This document shows positions 49,683 to 59,028 of a stretch of 64,000 nt of DNA, piece after piece (within the stretch, counting starts at the first letter, position 1; each line of letters opens with the position of its first letter). Made by a program: the position numbers and the translations under genes. The DNA is from Stenotrophomonas sp. ASS1 (lineage in GTDB: Bacteria > Pseudomonadota > Gammaproteobacteria > Xanthomonadales > Xanthomonadaceae): the NCBI RefSeq assembly GCF_004346925.1, contig NZ_CP031167.1, forward strand, positions 3,678,001 through 3,742,000, in the 5' to 3' direction. Below the pieces are notes generated by a model. The model saw nothing but the letters and a program-made list of their open reading frames with translations, was not told where the DNA came from and searched no databases.

Positions 49683-50813
49683 TTACTCCTTGGCCTTGGC
49701 GGCAGCGGCCGGCGCGGCCGGCTTCAGCACCGGGCGGTTCTGCCGGTCCACGGCGATCACCGGCTGGCCCGCCCGCAGCAGGTGGCCACCGGCGGCAACC
49801 ACCCAGTCACCCGCGTTCACGCCGGACAGCACCGGCACGGTCTCGCTGCCAAACGCACCGGTGGTGACCGAGGCGGCCTTCAGCGTGCTGTTGGCCGGAT
49901 CGACCACCCACACGCTGGCGGCACCGTTGGCACCGCGCTGCAGCGCGCCCAGCGGCAGCTGCAGGGTACCGTGGCGACCGGCGCTGCTGTAGACGCGTGC
50001 GCTCTGGCCCAGTTCGACATCGGCCAGCGCATCGGCGGCCAGGCTGACGCGGGTGGCATAGGTGCGTGCCTGCGGATCGGCGGCGGCGGCGATCTCGCGG
50101 ATCGTACCGGGCAGGCGCTGGCCCGGGCGGTTCCACAATTCCACCTCGACCGGCTGGCCGACCGCGTAGTCGCGGATGGTCGCCTCGGGCAGGTCGATCA
50201 GCACTTCGCGGCCGCCATCGGCGGCCAGGTTGAAGATGGTCTGGCCGGCGGACACCACCTGCCCGGCTTCGGCCTCGCGGCTGGCGATCACGCCATCGGC
50301 CGGCGCGCGCAGCTGTGCGTAGTCGGCCTGGTTGCGCAGCACATCAAGGTTGGCGCGGGCCGCGTTGGCCTGCCCCTGCGCGGCCTTGAAAGCGGCGGAT
50401 TGCTGGTCCAGCTGCGAACGGCTGACCAGTTGCTGGTCGGCCAGCACCTGGTAGCGCTTGAGGTCATCGCGGGCACGCACCAGATCGGCTTCGGCCGCCG
50501 CCAGCTGCGCCTGCGAGGCGCGCGCCTGCAGCGCGAAGTCGGCCACGTCCAGCTCGGCCAGCACGTCGCCCTTCTTCACCCGTTGCCCGGCATCGACGTG
50601 GCGCTTGACCAGGTTGCCGCCGACGCGGAACGACAGCGGACTTTCCTGCCGTGCACGCACCGTGCCCGGGAACGCCGCCGGCGCCTGCCCGGCCTGCTCG
50701 CCGGGGTGAACCACCAGCACCGGCACGGCCGCCTGCGGCGCCTGTTCCTGTCCCGAACAGGCTGCCAGCGCAGCCATCCACACCATACCGCCCATCCAGC
50801 GCACGATCTTCAT
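49683..50813 (-). CDS. smeO: RND pump periplasmic adaptor, lipoprotein (SmeO)
   Basis: The 376-residue membrane fusion protein starts MKIVRWMGGMVWMAALAACS; the LAAC lipobox predicts a lipid-anchored Cys. It has a split biotinyl-lipoyl domain (VDAGQRVKKGDVLAELDVAD and LRAPADGVIASREAEAGQVV), a coiled-coil hairpin in between (LAAAEADLVRARDDLKRYQV) and a beta-barrel part (GQPVEVELWNRPGQRLPG). The stop lies four bases before the smeP GTG, so they form an operon. Confidence 0.92.
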   Translation of the reverse strand: MKIVRWMGGMVWMAALAACSGQEQAPQAAVPVLVVHPGEQAGQAPAAFPGTVRARQESPLSFRVGGNLVKRHVDAGQRVKKGDVLAELDVADFALQARASQAQLAAAEADLVRARDDLKRYQVLADQQLVSRSQLDQQSAAFKAAQGQANAARANLDVLRNQADYAQLRAPADGVIASREAEAGQVVSAGQTIFNLAADGGREVLIDLPEATIRDYAVGQPVEVELWNRPGQRLPGTIREIAAAADPQARTYATRVSLAADALADVELGQSARVYSSAGRHGTLQLPLGALQRGANGAASVWVVDPANSTLKAASVTTGAFGSETVPVLSGVNAGDWVVAAGGHLLRAGQPVIAVDRQNRPVLKPAAPAAAAKAKE

Positions 50814-50932
50814 CGGTCAACGTCCTGAAAACGCAGGGTTGCAACTAAGGGGGGAGCCGCGACTGCCGGCCCAATTTAATAAACCGGCCGGTATAGTATA
50901 AATATCGAACCGCTTGGTCTAGTATTGTCGTG
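50814..50932. promoter_or_regulatory. Divergent smeO / tetR control region
   Basis: The perfect palindrome ACCGGCCGGT (50883-50892) is set in an AT-rich stretch TATAGTATAAATAT. It lies about 40 bases before the TetR start and 70 before smeO. Position and symmetry suit a TetR-type operator that could repress both directions. Confidence 0.55.
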
Positions 50933-51613
50933 ATGAGTTCTCACACTTCCCGCAAGCCGTCGGCCAAGCCCGCTGCCAAGGCCGCCGGACCCGGGCGTCC
51001 CAAGGACCTCGGCAAGCGCGCGGCGATCCTTGAAGCAGCCAAGGCACTGTTCATCGAACAGGGCTATACCGGCGTGAGCATGGACACCATCGCCGCTCAG
51101 GCCGGCGTCTCGAAGCTGACTGTGTACAGCCACTTCGGCGACAAGGAGACCCTGTTCTCCGAGGCCGTGCAGTCAAAATGCATTGAAATGCTGCCTGATG
51201 CGCTGTTCGTGGCCGACGCGGACGGCCCCCTGCGCGACCAGCTGATCGGCATCGGCCTGGCCTTCTTCGAGCTGATCACCTCCGACGCAGCGATCTCGAT
51301 CCAGCGCATGATGATGGCGCCGGAGACCGACGAACGCCTGCGCGAGCTGTTCTGGCAGGCCGGCCCGGAACGTACCTGCGAGGCCCTGGCCGATTTCCTG
51401 CGCGCGCGCGGCAAACGCGGCGAGCTGGACATCCCCGACTATTACCTGGCTGGCCAGCAGTTCCTTACCCTGGTCAAGGGCGAAGTGCACATGCATATGA
51501 TGTGCGGCATGCCACTGTCACCGGTGGAGTGCGACCCTCTTGCCCATGTGACCGCCAGCATCGACTTCTTCCTGCGCGCCTACGCGCCAAGAGGGGCCGG
51601 GACGGCCGGATAA
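50933..51613 (+). CDS. smeRo: TetR-family regulator of the efflux operon (SmeRo)
   Basis: The 226-residue protein has a basic, Ala/Lys-rich N-terminal tail, then the TetR helix-turn-helix (ILEAAKALFIEQGYTGVSMD, GVSKLTVYSHFGDKETLF) and a C-terminal ligand domain of the AefR-like type (ISIQRMMMAPETDERLRELF). GTG at 50930 would add one residue. It diverges from smeO and precedes pcm and tolC by 136 bases, so it likely controls the pump genes. Confidence 0.9.
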   Translation: MSSHTSRKPSAKPAAKAAGPGRPKDLGKRAAILEAAKALFIEQGYTGVSMDTIAAQAGVSKLTVYSHFGDKETLFSEAVQSKCIEMLPDALFVADADGPLRDQLIGIGLAFFELITSDAAISIQRMMMAPETDERLRELFWQAGPERTCEALADFLRARGKRGELDIPDYYLAGQQFLTLVKGEVHMHMMCGMPLSPVECDPLAHVTASIDFFLRAYAPRGAGTAG

Positions 51614-51749
51614 CCAAAACTGAACGAACCGGAGGTCGCGATGACTTCCGGCACTGCGACCCCGGCCACCCGGCAGCTGATGCTCTGGGCGCGCCGCCGG
51701 CCTCCGGCACCGGTAAAATGGCCGGCCCACTGCGCTGGATTTGAACCTC

Positions 51750-52397
51750 ATGACGATTGATTACGCCCACGCCCGCGAACTGATGGTGGAACAGCAGATC
51801 CGTCCCTGGGACGTGCTGGACATCAAGGTGCTCGACGTCCTGGCCCGCCTGCCGCGCGAGGCCTTTGTCGCCGATGCACACCGGGCACTGGCCTATGCCG
51901 ATGTTGAACTCCCGATCGGCCATGGCCAGAAGATGATGAAGCCGGTCATCGAGGGCCGTACCCTGCAGGCACTGGATCTGCAGCCGGGTGACGAAGTGCT
52001 GGAAATCGGCACCGGCAGCGGCTTCCTGGCAGCCTGCATCGGCGCGCTGGCGCGCGACGTGCTGAGCCTGGAGATCGACCCGGAACTGGCCGCCGCCGCG
52101 CGTGCCCGCCTGGACGCTTCCGGCCTGGGCACCAACGTCCGCGTGGAAGTGGCCGACGCCCTGTCCTGGCAGACCGAACGCCGCTTTGACGTGATCTGTG
52201 TCACTGGTGCGGTCGACGTGGTGCCGTCACAGTTCGCCTCGTGGCTGCGTCCGGGTGGTCGCCTGTTCGTGATCCACGGCCGCTCGCCGGCGATGGAGGC
52301 CCTGCTGGTCAAGGCCGACGGCAGCAGCGAGTCCCTGTTCGAGACCGATATTGATTACCTGCGTGGTGCCGCCCCGGCCCCCCAGTTCCACCTCTGA
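51750..52397 (+). CDS. pcm: Protein-L-isoaspartate O-methyltransferase family protein
   Basis: The 215-residue protein begins MTIDYAHARELMVEQQIRPW. Motif I is VLEIGTGSGFLAACIGALA, post-I DVLSLEIDPELAAAARARLD and motif II RRFDVICVTGAVDVVPSQF. The family uses SAM to methylate isoaspartate for repair. The early segment MVEQQIRPWDV is typical of the PCMT relatives found just before tolC in xanthomonads and pseudomonads, where activity on isoaspartate is less certain. It sits 16 bases before tolC. Confidence 0.88.
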   Translation: MTIDYAHARELMVEQQIRPWDVLDIKVLDVLARLPREAFVADAHRALAYADVELPIGHGQKMMKPVIEGRTLQALDLQPGDEVLEIGTGSGFLAACIGALARDVLSLEIDPELAAAARARLDASGLGTNVRVEVADALSWQTERRFDVICVTGAVDVVPSQFASWLRPGGRLFVIHGRSPAMEALLVKADGSSESLFETDIDYLRGAAPAPQFHL

Positions 52398-52413
52398 GTC
52401 CAAGGAAGCCGCA

Positions 52414-53772
52414 ATGATCCGCCGATCCCTCGCTGTTGCGCTGGCCACTGCCCTGCTGCCGTTGTCCGCCCATGCCGCCGACCTGCTGCAGGTCTACGAA
52501 ATGGCGCGCAATGGCGATCCGCAGCTGTCCGCCGCCGAATCCACCCGGCTGTACGACAAGGAAGGCGCCGTGCAGGCCCGCGCTGCCCTGCTGCCGCAGA
52601 TCAACGGCCAGGCCACGCTGAACCGCTCGCGCAGCGAGGCGGACCATGACGCCAACTCCGGCACCGTGACCAGCAAGCGCCGCAACTACACGATCGAAGG
52701 GAGCCAGACGCTGTTCAACTGGACCCAGATCAACAACCTGCGTTCGCAGCGCGAGCTGAGCAAGGCGGCGGACTTCACCCTCGATTCGGCCAACGACAGC
52801 CTGATCGTGCGCACCTCGGCGGCCTACTTCAACGTGCTGGTGGCGATCGAATCGCTGAACGCCGCACAGACCAATGAAGCGGCCGCGAAGAAGCAGTTCG
52901 ACTTCGCCGACAAGCGCCTGGAAGTGGGCCTGGCGCCGATCACCGACGTGCACGAAGCACGCGCCCAGTACGACCAGGCACGTGCCAACACCATCGTTGC
53001 GCAGAACACCCTGGCCGATAACTACCAGGCCCTGACCGAACTGACCGGCCAGCCGGTGGTCAACCTGCGCGGCCTGCCGGCGGACTTCCGCCCGGAAGTG
53101 CCGGCCAACCGTGGCAACATCGATGAGCTGGTGCACCAGGCCACCAACCAGAATCCGGCACTGAAGGCACAGGAACTGAAGGTCAGCGCCGCCGAGGCCG
53201 GCGTGCAGGCCGCACGTGGTGGCCACTACCCGACCCTGTCGCTGGGCGGCAGCTGGGGCAAGACCGCCACCTGGGGCGACAGCACCGGTGCTGGCTCGTT
53301 GTCGCCGGATGCACGCACCAACAGCATCGGGCTGACCCTGAGCGTGCCGATCTTCGCCGGCGGTGCCACCCAGTCCGGCGTGCGCCAGGCACTGGCCCAG
53401 CGTGACATCGCCCAGGATGGCTACGAGCAGCAGAAGCGTGCCCTGGACCGCAACACCCGCAATGCCTACCAGACCCTGGTGCAGGGCATCAGCGAAGTGG
53501 AAGCGCGCCGCCTGGCGGTGGTCTCGGCGCAGAGCGCGTACGACGCGTCGCAGGTCGGCCTGGAAGTCGGTACCCGAACCGTGCTGGACGTGATCCAGAA
53601 CCAGCGCATCCTGTTCTCGGCGCAGCTGGACTACGCCCAGGCCCGCTACACCTTCCTGCAGAACCGCCTGCTGCTGAGCCAGTCGCTGGGTGCGCTGGAT
53701 GTGGCCGAGCTGCAGGACGTGAACCGCCTGCTGACCCAGGACGCGGGCAACCCGGCAACGACCACGCACTGA
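52414..53772 (+). CDS. tolC: TolC-type outer-membrane efflux channel
   Basis: The 452-residue protein has a signal peptide (MIRRSLAVALATALLPLSAH, cut after AHA). Two repeated TolC halves follow: DLLQVYEMARNGDPQLSAAE with AALLPQINGQATLN, and NPALKAQELKVSAAEAGVQA with LSVPIFAGGATQSGVRQAL. NRLLLSQSLGALDVAELQDV closes the fold. It starts after AAGGAAGCCGC, 16 bases from pcm. It supplies the outer-membrane duct for SmeOP and probably other exporters. An intrinsic terminator follows. Confidence 0.95.
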   Translation: MIRRSLAVALATALLPLSAHAADLLQVYEMARNGDPQLSAAESTRLYDKEGAVQARAALLPQINGQATLNRSRSEADHDANSGTVTSKRRNYTIEGSQTLFNWTQINNLRSQRELSKAADFTLDSANDSLIVRTSAAYFNVLVAIESLNAAQTNEAAAKKQFDFADKRLEVGLAPITDVHEARAQYDQARANTIVAQNTLADNYQALTELTGQPVVNLRGLPADFRPEVPANRGNIDELVHQATNQNPALKAQELKVSAAEAGVQAARGGHYPTLSLGGSWGKTATWGDSTGAGSLSPDARTNSIGLTLSVPIFAGGATQSGVRQALAQRDIAQDGYEQQKRALDRNTRNAYQTLVQGISEVEARRLAVVSAQSAYDASQVGLEVGTRTVLDVIQNQRILFSAQLDYAQARYTFLQNRLLLSQSLGALDVAELQDVNRLLTQDAGNPATTTH

Positions 53773-53798
53773 GTCGTCGCCCTGCCGGCAACGAAGAA

Positions 53799-53824
53799 GC
53801 CACCCGGGAGGGTGGCTTTTTTGT
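53799..53824 (+). terminator. Intrinsic terminator after tolC
   Basis: GCCACCC, loop GGGA, GGGTGGC followed by TTTTTTG, 27 bases after the tolC stop. Confidence 0.88.
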
Positions 53825-53872
53825 GGGCAGCGCGTACGGCCCCACCCAGACATGGCGCAGATCCGCCGGCCG

Positions 53873-55090
53873 TCAGCCCGGCCACGCGCCTGCCCGCTCC
53901 ACTGCGGCCAGCACGCACAGCGCCGCGGCCAGCGGCGCAAGCACCATCGCAGCACCCGGCATCGGCGCGCGCACACGCAGTACTGCCAGGCACAAAGCCG
54001 CCATCACCAGCAGGGTTGCCGGACCTGGCAGCACCGGCAATGCATCGACGGGCGTTCCCAACGCCAGCAGCGCCGCCAGCACCACGGTGACCGGTATCAG
54101 CCGTGTCCGGAACCCGGGCGCTTCATCCACGGCCACAGGCCAGAGCTGCGCTGCCAGCTGTGTGGCCAACGACAACAGCACCAGCAGCAGTGCTGCCAGC
54201 CCAGCCATGCCCGCCAGCGGCAGCAACGGCAGCAGCCACTGCAACTGCAGATGGCCCTGCAATGCCACCGACAACGGCCGCGTACTGGCCAATGCCGGGA
54301 ACTCGACCAGGCCGGCCTGCAACGCCGCCAGCACGATCAGCAGCAGCATTGCCAGCAGCAGCGCGGCCGCCAGCAGCCCTGGTGACTGCGCACGCACCTG
54401 CGGGCCACGCCCAGGAAACCCCAATGCCAGACCCACACTGGCAAACACCGCCAGCAAGGGCACGCTTGCCGCCAGCACCCCGCCGGGTCCGAACCGATAG
54501 GGCGCGGTGGCGTCCGGCAGCCACGGGATCCAGTTCGCGTAGTGCACGTGGCGGACCGCCAGCGCCAGCAGCAACAGCCCAACACCGATCTTCACCGTCA
54601 ACAGCACGCAGACCATCAGCGCGATGCGACGCGGAGGCAGCAACACGAACGCACCCAGCACCAGCAGGCTGGTGACGGCCATCACCGGATCCGGCAATGC
54701 GCTGCCGGTTTCAATACCGCGACTGGCAAACACCGCACGCGCGTGGCCCGCCATGGACTGCGCCACGCCGGCGCTGGTCGCCACCAGCTCCAGCAGCAGC
54801 ACAGCACCCAGCAGGCGCGCGACTGCCGTGCCCCAGGCGGCCCGCAGCGGGCCGTACAGGCCATCGGCTTCCGGCTGCTGCTGGTTCAGCACGTGCAGGC
54901 AATACAGCATCGGCGCTGTGCCCAGTGCGGCCAGCAGCAGACTCAGTACGATGGCCGGGCCGGCCTGGGCGGCGGTGTACTGGCCGACCAGGGCGATCAC
55001 GCTGCCCCCCAGCAACAGGGTCAACGCCACCAACGCGAAGTGATCCATTCCCAGCAGCGCGTGCCGGCCACGGCGGTTGTCGCAGTCCAT
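53873..55090 (-). CDS. APC-type amino-acid permease-like membrane protein
   Basis: From ATG 55090 the product has 405 residues; ATG 55048 (MDHFALVALTL) is an alternative. About 11 to 12 hydrophobic helices are visible, for example LLLGGSVIALVGQYTAAQAG with unwound-helix-like GP residues, and ATSAGVAQSMAGHARAVF. The N-terminal pattern LYGPLRAAWGTAVARLLGAV resembles amino acid/polyamine permeases. It is shorter and more Leu/Ala-rich than typical members, so the substrate is unknown. The 229 bases upstream to waaA show no other gene. Confidence 0.65.
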   Translation of the reverse strand: MDCDNRRGRHALLGMDHFALVALTLLLGGSVIALVGQYTAAQAGPAIVLSLLLAALGTAPMLYCLHVLNQQQPEADGLYGPLRAAWGTAVARLLGAVLLLELVATSAGVAQSMAGHARAVFASRGIETGSALPDPVMAVTSLLVLGAFVLLPPRRIALMVCVLLTVKIGVGLLLLALAVRHVHYANWIPWLPDATAPYRFGPGGVLAASVPLLAVFASVGLALGFPGRGPQVRAQSPGLLAAALLLAMLLLIVLAALQAGLVEFPALASTRPLSVALQGHLQLQWLLPLLPLAGMAGLAALLLVLLSLATQLAAQLWPVAVDEAPGFRTRLIPVTVVLAALLALGTPVDALPVLPGPATLLVMAALCLAVLRVRAPMPGAAMVLAPLAAALCVLAAVERAGAWPG

Positions 55091-55319
55091 CGCAAGCCCT
55101 CTTGATTCCGCCCAAGCGCGGTCGACAGCAGGCTGGCAGCCTGCGCCAAAGGGCGGTATCAGAATCCGTACCGTGCGCATCGCGATGTGACCACAAACAC
55201 GTTCGCAGCCACGCATCCGGTCCTGCTGCGACAGGAATCCGGCTGCTAAGCAGAATTGATGCAGTCGATCACGTCAGTCGGTCCACGTAGTGTCCGCCCC
55301 GGCGGTGTTGCTGCCCGGC

Positions 55320-56618
55320 TCAGCTGCGCGGCGGCGGCAGATGTGGCGCGACCAGCGCCAACGTGCGCTGCAGGGCACCACGGCCATTGCTGACCAGCGT
55401 GCATCCAGCACGGGCCATGTCCTCGCGCGCCGCTGCGTCGCCCAGCAGGTGCTGCAGCAGATCACCTACCGCCTGCACGTCCTCGCCGATCAGCAAGGCA
55501 CCGGCCTCACGCATGCGCCGTGAGATCTCGGCGAAGTTGTGCAGGTGCGGACCGGTCACAGCGGCAGTGCCCATCGCCGCCGGTTCCAGCAGATTGTGGC
55601 CACCAATCGGCTGCAGGCTGCCGCCGACGAAAGCGACCTGCGCGCAGGCATAGAACGGCATCAGCTCGCCCAGGGTGTCGATGACGAATACATCCGTGCC
55701 GGCCTCCGGCCATTGCTTCGCGCGACGGGTCGTCACGTTCCAGCCCTGCTCGCGCGCCAGCGCCTCCACCTTCGGGAAGCGCTCGGGGTGCCGCGGCGCC
55801 CACAGCAACAACAGGTCGGGGTGCTGCTGGCGCAGGCGCCGATGCAGGTCGATCACCGCCTGCTCCTCACCATCGTGGGTACTGGCCGCGATCCACACCG
55901 GGCGCCCGGCGGGCACGCAGGCGTGGAACTGCTCGACGAAGCCCTGCACATCCGGCGTGGCGATATCGAACTTGAGGTTGCCCAGCGCCTGCACCTGTTC
56001 ACGCGCAGCACCCAGCTGCACGAAGCGCTCGGCGTCGTCCTGCGACTGCGCGGCCACGCAGGTGACCGTGCGCAGCGCACGGCGGATCAGCGCCGCCAGC
56101 ACCCGGTAACCGCGCAGCGAACGCGCGGACAGGCGGGCGTTGAGGATGTAGACCGGGATGCGACGGTCGCGGCAGCCGAACAGCATGTTCGGCCACAGCT
56201 CGGTTTCCAGGATCAGTGCCAGGCTGGGCTGGAAATGGCCGAGGAAGCGGTTGACGCTGCCCGGTACGTCGTACGGCAGATAGACATGGTCCAGCGCGTC
56301 TCCCCACAGCGCGCGCACGCGCTCCGAACCGGTCGGGGTGATGGTGGTGATGACCCAGCGGATGTCCGGACGCTGCTGGCGCAGGGCATTCACCAGCGGC
56401 GCGGCGGCATTGACCTCGCCCACCGAGACCGCGTGCAGCCAGACCCGCGGCTGGCCGGTCGGCTGCGGATACGAGGCATAACGCTCGTCCCAGCGCCGGA
56501 AGTATTCACGGACCCGGAAACCGCGCCAGACCAGGTGGTACACGGTGATCGGCAGCAGGATGTAGAGCACGGCCGAGTACAGGCCGCGCAGGATCCATTC
56601 GACAGGGTCTTTACGCAT
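55320..56618 (-). CDS. waaA: 3-deoxy-D-manno-octulosonic acid transferase
   Basis: WaaA adds KDO to lipid IVA at the inner membrane. The 432-residue product has an N-terminal membrane segment (LYSAVLYILLPITVYHLVW), then VWLHAVSVGEVNAAAPLVNA (catalytic Glu), ILETELWPNMLFGCRDRRIP, NARLSARSLRGYRVL, and the CMP-KDO site with GNLKFDIATP and GGHNLLEPAAMGTAAVTGPH. It diverges from lpxL across 60 bases, so two steps of lipid A/inner-core synthesis share a control region. Confidence 0.96.
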   Translation of the reverse strand: MRKDPVEWILRGLYSAVLYILLPITVYHLVWRGFRVREYFRRWDERYASYPQPTGQPRVWLHAVSVGEVNAAAPLVNALRQQRPDIRWVITTITPTGSERVRALWGDALDHVYLPYDVPGSVNRFLGHFQPSLALILETELWPNMLFGCRDRRIPVYILNARLSARSLRGYRVLAALIRRALRTVTCVAAQSQDDAERFVQLGAAREQVQALGNLKFDIATPDVQGFVEQFHACVPAGRPVWIAASTHDGEEQAVIDLHRRLRQQHPDLLLLWAPRHPERFPKVEALAREQGWNVTTRRAKQWPEAGTDVFVIDTLGELMPFYACAQVAFVGGSLQPIGGHNLLEPAAMGTAAVTGPHLHNFAEISRRMREAGALLIGEDVQAVGDLLQHLLGDAAAREDMARAGCTLVSNGRGALQRTLALVAPHLPPPRS

Positions 56619-56678
56619 GCGGCAAGGATACGGGAGCCCCCCGGGAAAGACACGCAGCCGGGTTGGTAGAATGGCGCC

Positions 56679-57596
56679 ATGTCAGATGCCACCACCGCCG
56701 TCCGCCCGTCGCTGCGCGATCCCCGCAACTGGCCGATGTTCGCCGCCATGCTCGGCGCCTTCGCCATCGCCCGCCTGCCGTGGATGCTGCAGCGTGCGCT
56801 CGGCCGGGGCGTCGGCTGGATCAGCTGGCGCCTGCTCGGCAGCCGCCGTCGCGCCGCCGAGGTCAACCTGCAGCTGTGCTTCCCGGAGAAGGACGAAGCC
56901 TGGCGCCAGCGCCTGGTGCGCGACAGCTTCGACGCGCTGGGCGTGGGCGTGCTCGAGTGCATCCGCGCCTGGTGGGGCAGCATCGACCGCATCCGCCCGC
57001 AGGTGAAGATCGAAGGCCTCGAGCATCTGCGGCAGATGCAGGCCGAAGGCCGCGGCGTGCTGCTGGTCTCCGGCCACTTCATGACCCTGGAGATGTGCGG
57101 CCGCCTGCTGTGCGACTACGTCGATCTTTCAGGCATGTACCGCAAGCACAAGAACCCGGTGTACGAATGGGCGGTGAAGTTTGGCCGCCTGCGTTATGCC
57201 AAGGCGATGTTCGCCAACGAGGACATCCGCGCGACCGTGCGCCACCTGAAGAAGGGCGGCTTCCTCTGGTATGCGCCGGATCAGGACATGCGTGGCAAGG
57301 ACACCGTGTTCGTGCCGTTCTTCGGCCATACCGCATCCACCATTACCGCCACCCACCAGCTGGCGCGGATGACCGGCTGCGCGGTGATTCCGTACTTCCA
57401 CCGCCGCGAGGGCGGAAAGTACTTCCTGAAGATCGGCGCACCGCTGGAGAATTTCCCCAGCGAGGATGTGGAAGCCGATACCACGCGGGTCAACCAGGCC
57501 ATCGAAGAGATGGTGCGCGAAGCCCCGGACCAGTACCTGTGGATCCATCGGCGGTTCAAGCGCCAGCCCGGCGGGCGGAGCGATTTCTACAAATAA
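56679..57596 (+). CDS. lpxL: Lipid A biosynthesis acyltransferase (LpxL/HtrB family)
   Basis: The 305-residue inner-membrane enzyme adds a secondary acyl chain to KDO2-lipid IVA. It has an N-terminal hydrophobic segment (MFAAMLGAFAIARLPWMLQR). GVLLVSGHFMTLEMCGRLLC carries the catalytic His of the HxxxxE-type motif, and MYRKHKNPVYEWAVKFGRLR and WIHRRFKRQPGG are typical of the family. It is divergent from waaA, its metabolic predecessor. SMAG repeats follow the stop. Confidence 0.93.
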   Translation: MSDATTAVRPSLRDPRNWPMFAAMLGAFAIARLPWMLQRALGRGVGWISWRLLGSRRRAAEVNLQLCFPEKDEAWRQRLVRDSFDALGVGVLECIRAWWGSIDRIRPQVKIEGLEHLRQMQAEGRGVLLVSGHFMTLEMCGRLLCDYVDLSGMYRKHKNPVYEWAVKFGRLRYAKAMFANEDIRATVRHLKKGGFLWYAPDQDMRGKDTVFVPFFGHTASTITATHQLARMTGCAVIPYFHRREGGKYFLKIGAPLENFPSEDVEADTTRVNQAIEEMVREAPDQYLWIHRRFKRQPGGRSDFYK

Positions 57597-57627
57597 CCGG
57601 ATGCGGTGGAAGGGCCAGCGTGCTCAT

Positions 57628-57702
57628 GGTAGTCGCCAACCTTGGTTGGCGCCGATGAACCGAGGCCGGTCCCGAAGAGCCAACCAAGGTTGGCAACTAC
57701 TG
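57628..57702. repeat. SMAG palindrome pair
   Basis: GTAGTCGCCAACCTTGGTTG and GCCAACCAAGGTTGGCAACT followed by AC are an inverted pair between the convergent lpxL and O-antigen ligase genes; its reverse arm overlaps the ligase stop codon. The stem is the same subfamily as the array at position 98. Confidence 0.75.
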
Positions 57703-59028
57703 CATCGGCGGAGATTCATCCGTTTCGCGGGCCAACAGGCTGCCGGCGAACAACGCGGCCAGCATCACCGTCAGGCCCCCCCAGAACGCGGAATAGAACG
57801 CCAGATGGGTATTGAGCGGGAACACGGTGACCGCCAGCGCCAGCATCGCCGGGCGCGCACGCTCACGGGCGGCGGCCGGTGCATATCGCCAGGCCCGCCA
57901 GGCCTGGGCCACCGCAGCCAACCACAGCAGAAGGCCGATCACACCGGTTTCCGCCAGGATCTCCAGCACGATCTGATGGGCATGCAACGCCGGGGCATCG
58001 CCCCACACCGCCGGTTCGTCGCCAGACACGCAGGCCGGATAGGCATCGCGGAAACCGCGCGCGCCGACCCCGTTGATCGGGTGCTCTTCAATCATGCAGG
58101 CCGCGGCGTCCCAGATCCGCGCACGCCCCGACAACGCCTCGTCGACACCGCGTTCGCTCCCCTCCCAGGCCATCGCCGTACGTGCGAAGCGCTCACGCAG
58201 CTGCGGCACGCTGGCGGTCAGCACACCCGCTCCGAGGACAGCGACCAGCCCCAGCAGCACCAACCGCTTCCAGCCGAACTGGCGCACGCCGCTGTAGGCC
58301 AGCACCAGCGCGAAGGTGATCCACGACGCGCGCGAGCCGGCCAGCAGCAGCACGCAGCCCAGCGCCGCCGCAGCCAGGACCCACCCTGGATTGCCGAAGC
58401 GGCGCGCCAGCGGCAGCAACAGGAACGGTGAGAGGCTGGCCAGCACCTGGCCGAACTTCAGGTTGCACGGCCCCAGCGCGCCACTGAGGCGATCGACCCA
58501 TGCTGCCTCGCTGGCCGGGCACAACGCGTGACCGCTTACTGCAAACTTCAGTTGCTCAAGTGACCAGAACCACGGACTGGTACCCACAACCGCCTGCACC
58601 AGTGCATCCAGCGTCCACGCAGCGGTAATCAATGCGAGGCCACCGAAGGTCAGCCGCCGGCGTTCCGGCGTGGCCACGGCGATCGCCACCAGCCACATGA
58701 AGGGCAGGTAGCGCAGGCCGGCGGCCGCCTTGGTCCACGACGCCGCCGGATCGATCGCATCGAAGGCGGAGAACGCCTGCGGCAGCCAGTAACCGAGGAA
58801 CAGGATCGAGGTCAGCGCCCACGCGGCGGGTGTCAGCAGGTGCGGGCGGCGCTGCAGGCGGCGCATGATCATGCGCACCGCGGCATACAGCGCACCAAGA
58901 CCCAGCACGGTTTCAGCGATGCCCGGCAACGGCCACAGCGCCACATAGGCCAGCACCCACCAGGGCGCCCAGCGCCCGGCGCGCTCGTCACCCGCGATGG
59001 GTGCGGCGTCAGCCTGCAAGGTCGGCAT
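57697..59028 (-). CDS. O-antigen ligase family membrane protein (Wzy_C)
   Basis: The 443-residue protein starts MPTLQADAAPIAGDERAGRW and has 10 to 12 helices. It carries a long outer loop with MIEEHPINGVGARGFRDAYP and PALHAHQIVLEILAETGVIG, the Wzy_C signature of O-antigen ligases and polymerases; the His in HAHQ and the Arg in ARGF fit the known catalytic loop. It may be WaaL or another glycopolymer ligase. It overlaps the glycosyltransferase gene by 20 bases, in operon with it and the zinc-finger gene. Confidence 0.85.
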   Translation of the reverse strand: MPTLQADAAPIAGDERAGRWAPWWVLAYVALWPLPGIAETVLGLGALYAAVRMIMRRLQRRPHLLTPAAWALTSILFLGYWLPQAFSAFDAIDPAASWTKAAAGLRYLPFMWLVAIAVATPERRRLTFGGLALITAAWTLDALVQAVVGTSPWFWSLEQLKFAVSGHALCPASEAAWVDRLSGALGPCNLKFGQVLASLSPFLLLPLARRFGNPGWVLAAAALGCVLLLAGSRASWITFALVLAYSGVRQFGWKRLVLLGLVAVLGAGVLTASVPQLRERFARTAMAWEGSERGVDEALSGRARIWDAAACMIEEHPINGVGARGFRDAYPACVSGDEPAVWGDAPALHAHQIVLEILAETGVIGLLLWLAAVAQAWRAWRYAPAAARERARPAMLALAVTVFPLNTHLAFYSAFWGGLTVMLAALFAGSLLARETDESPPMQ

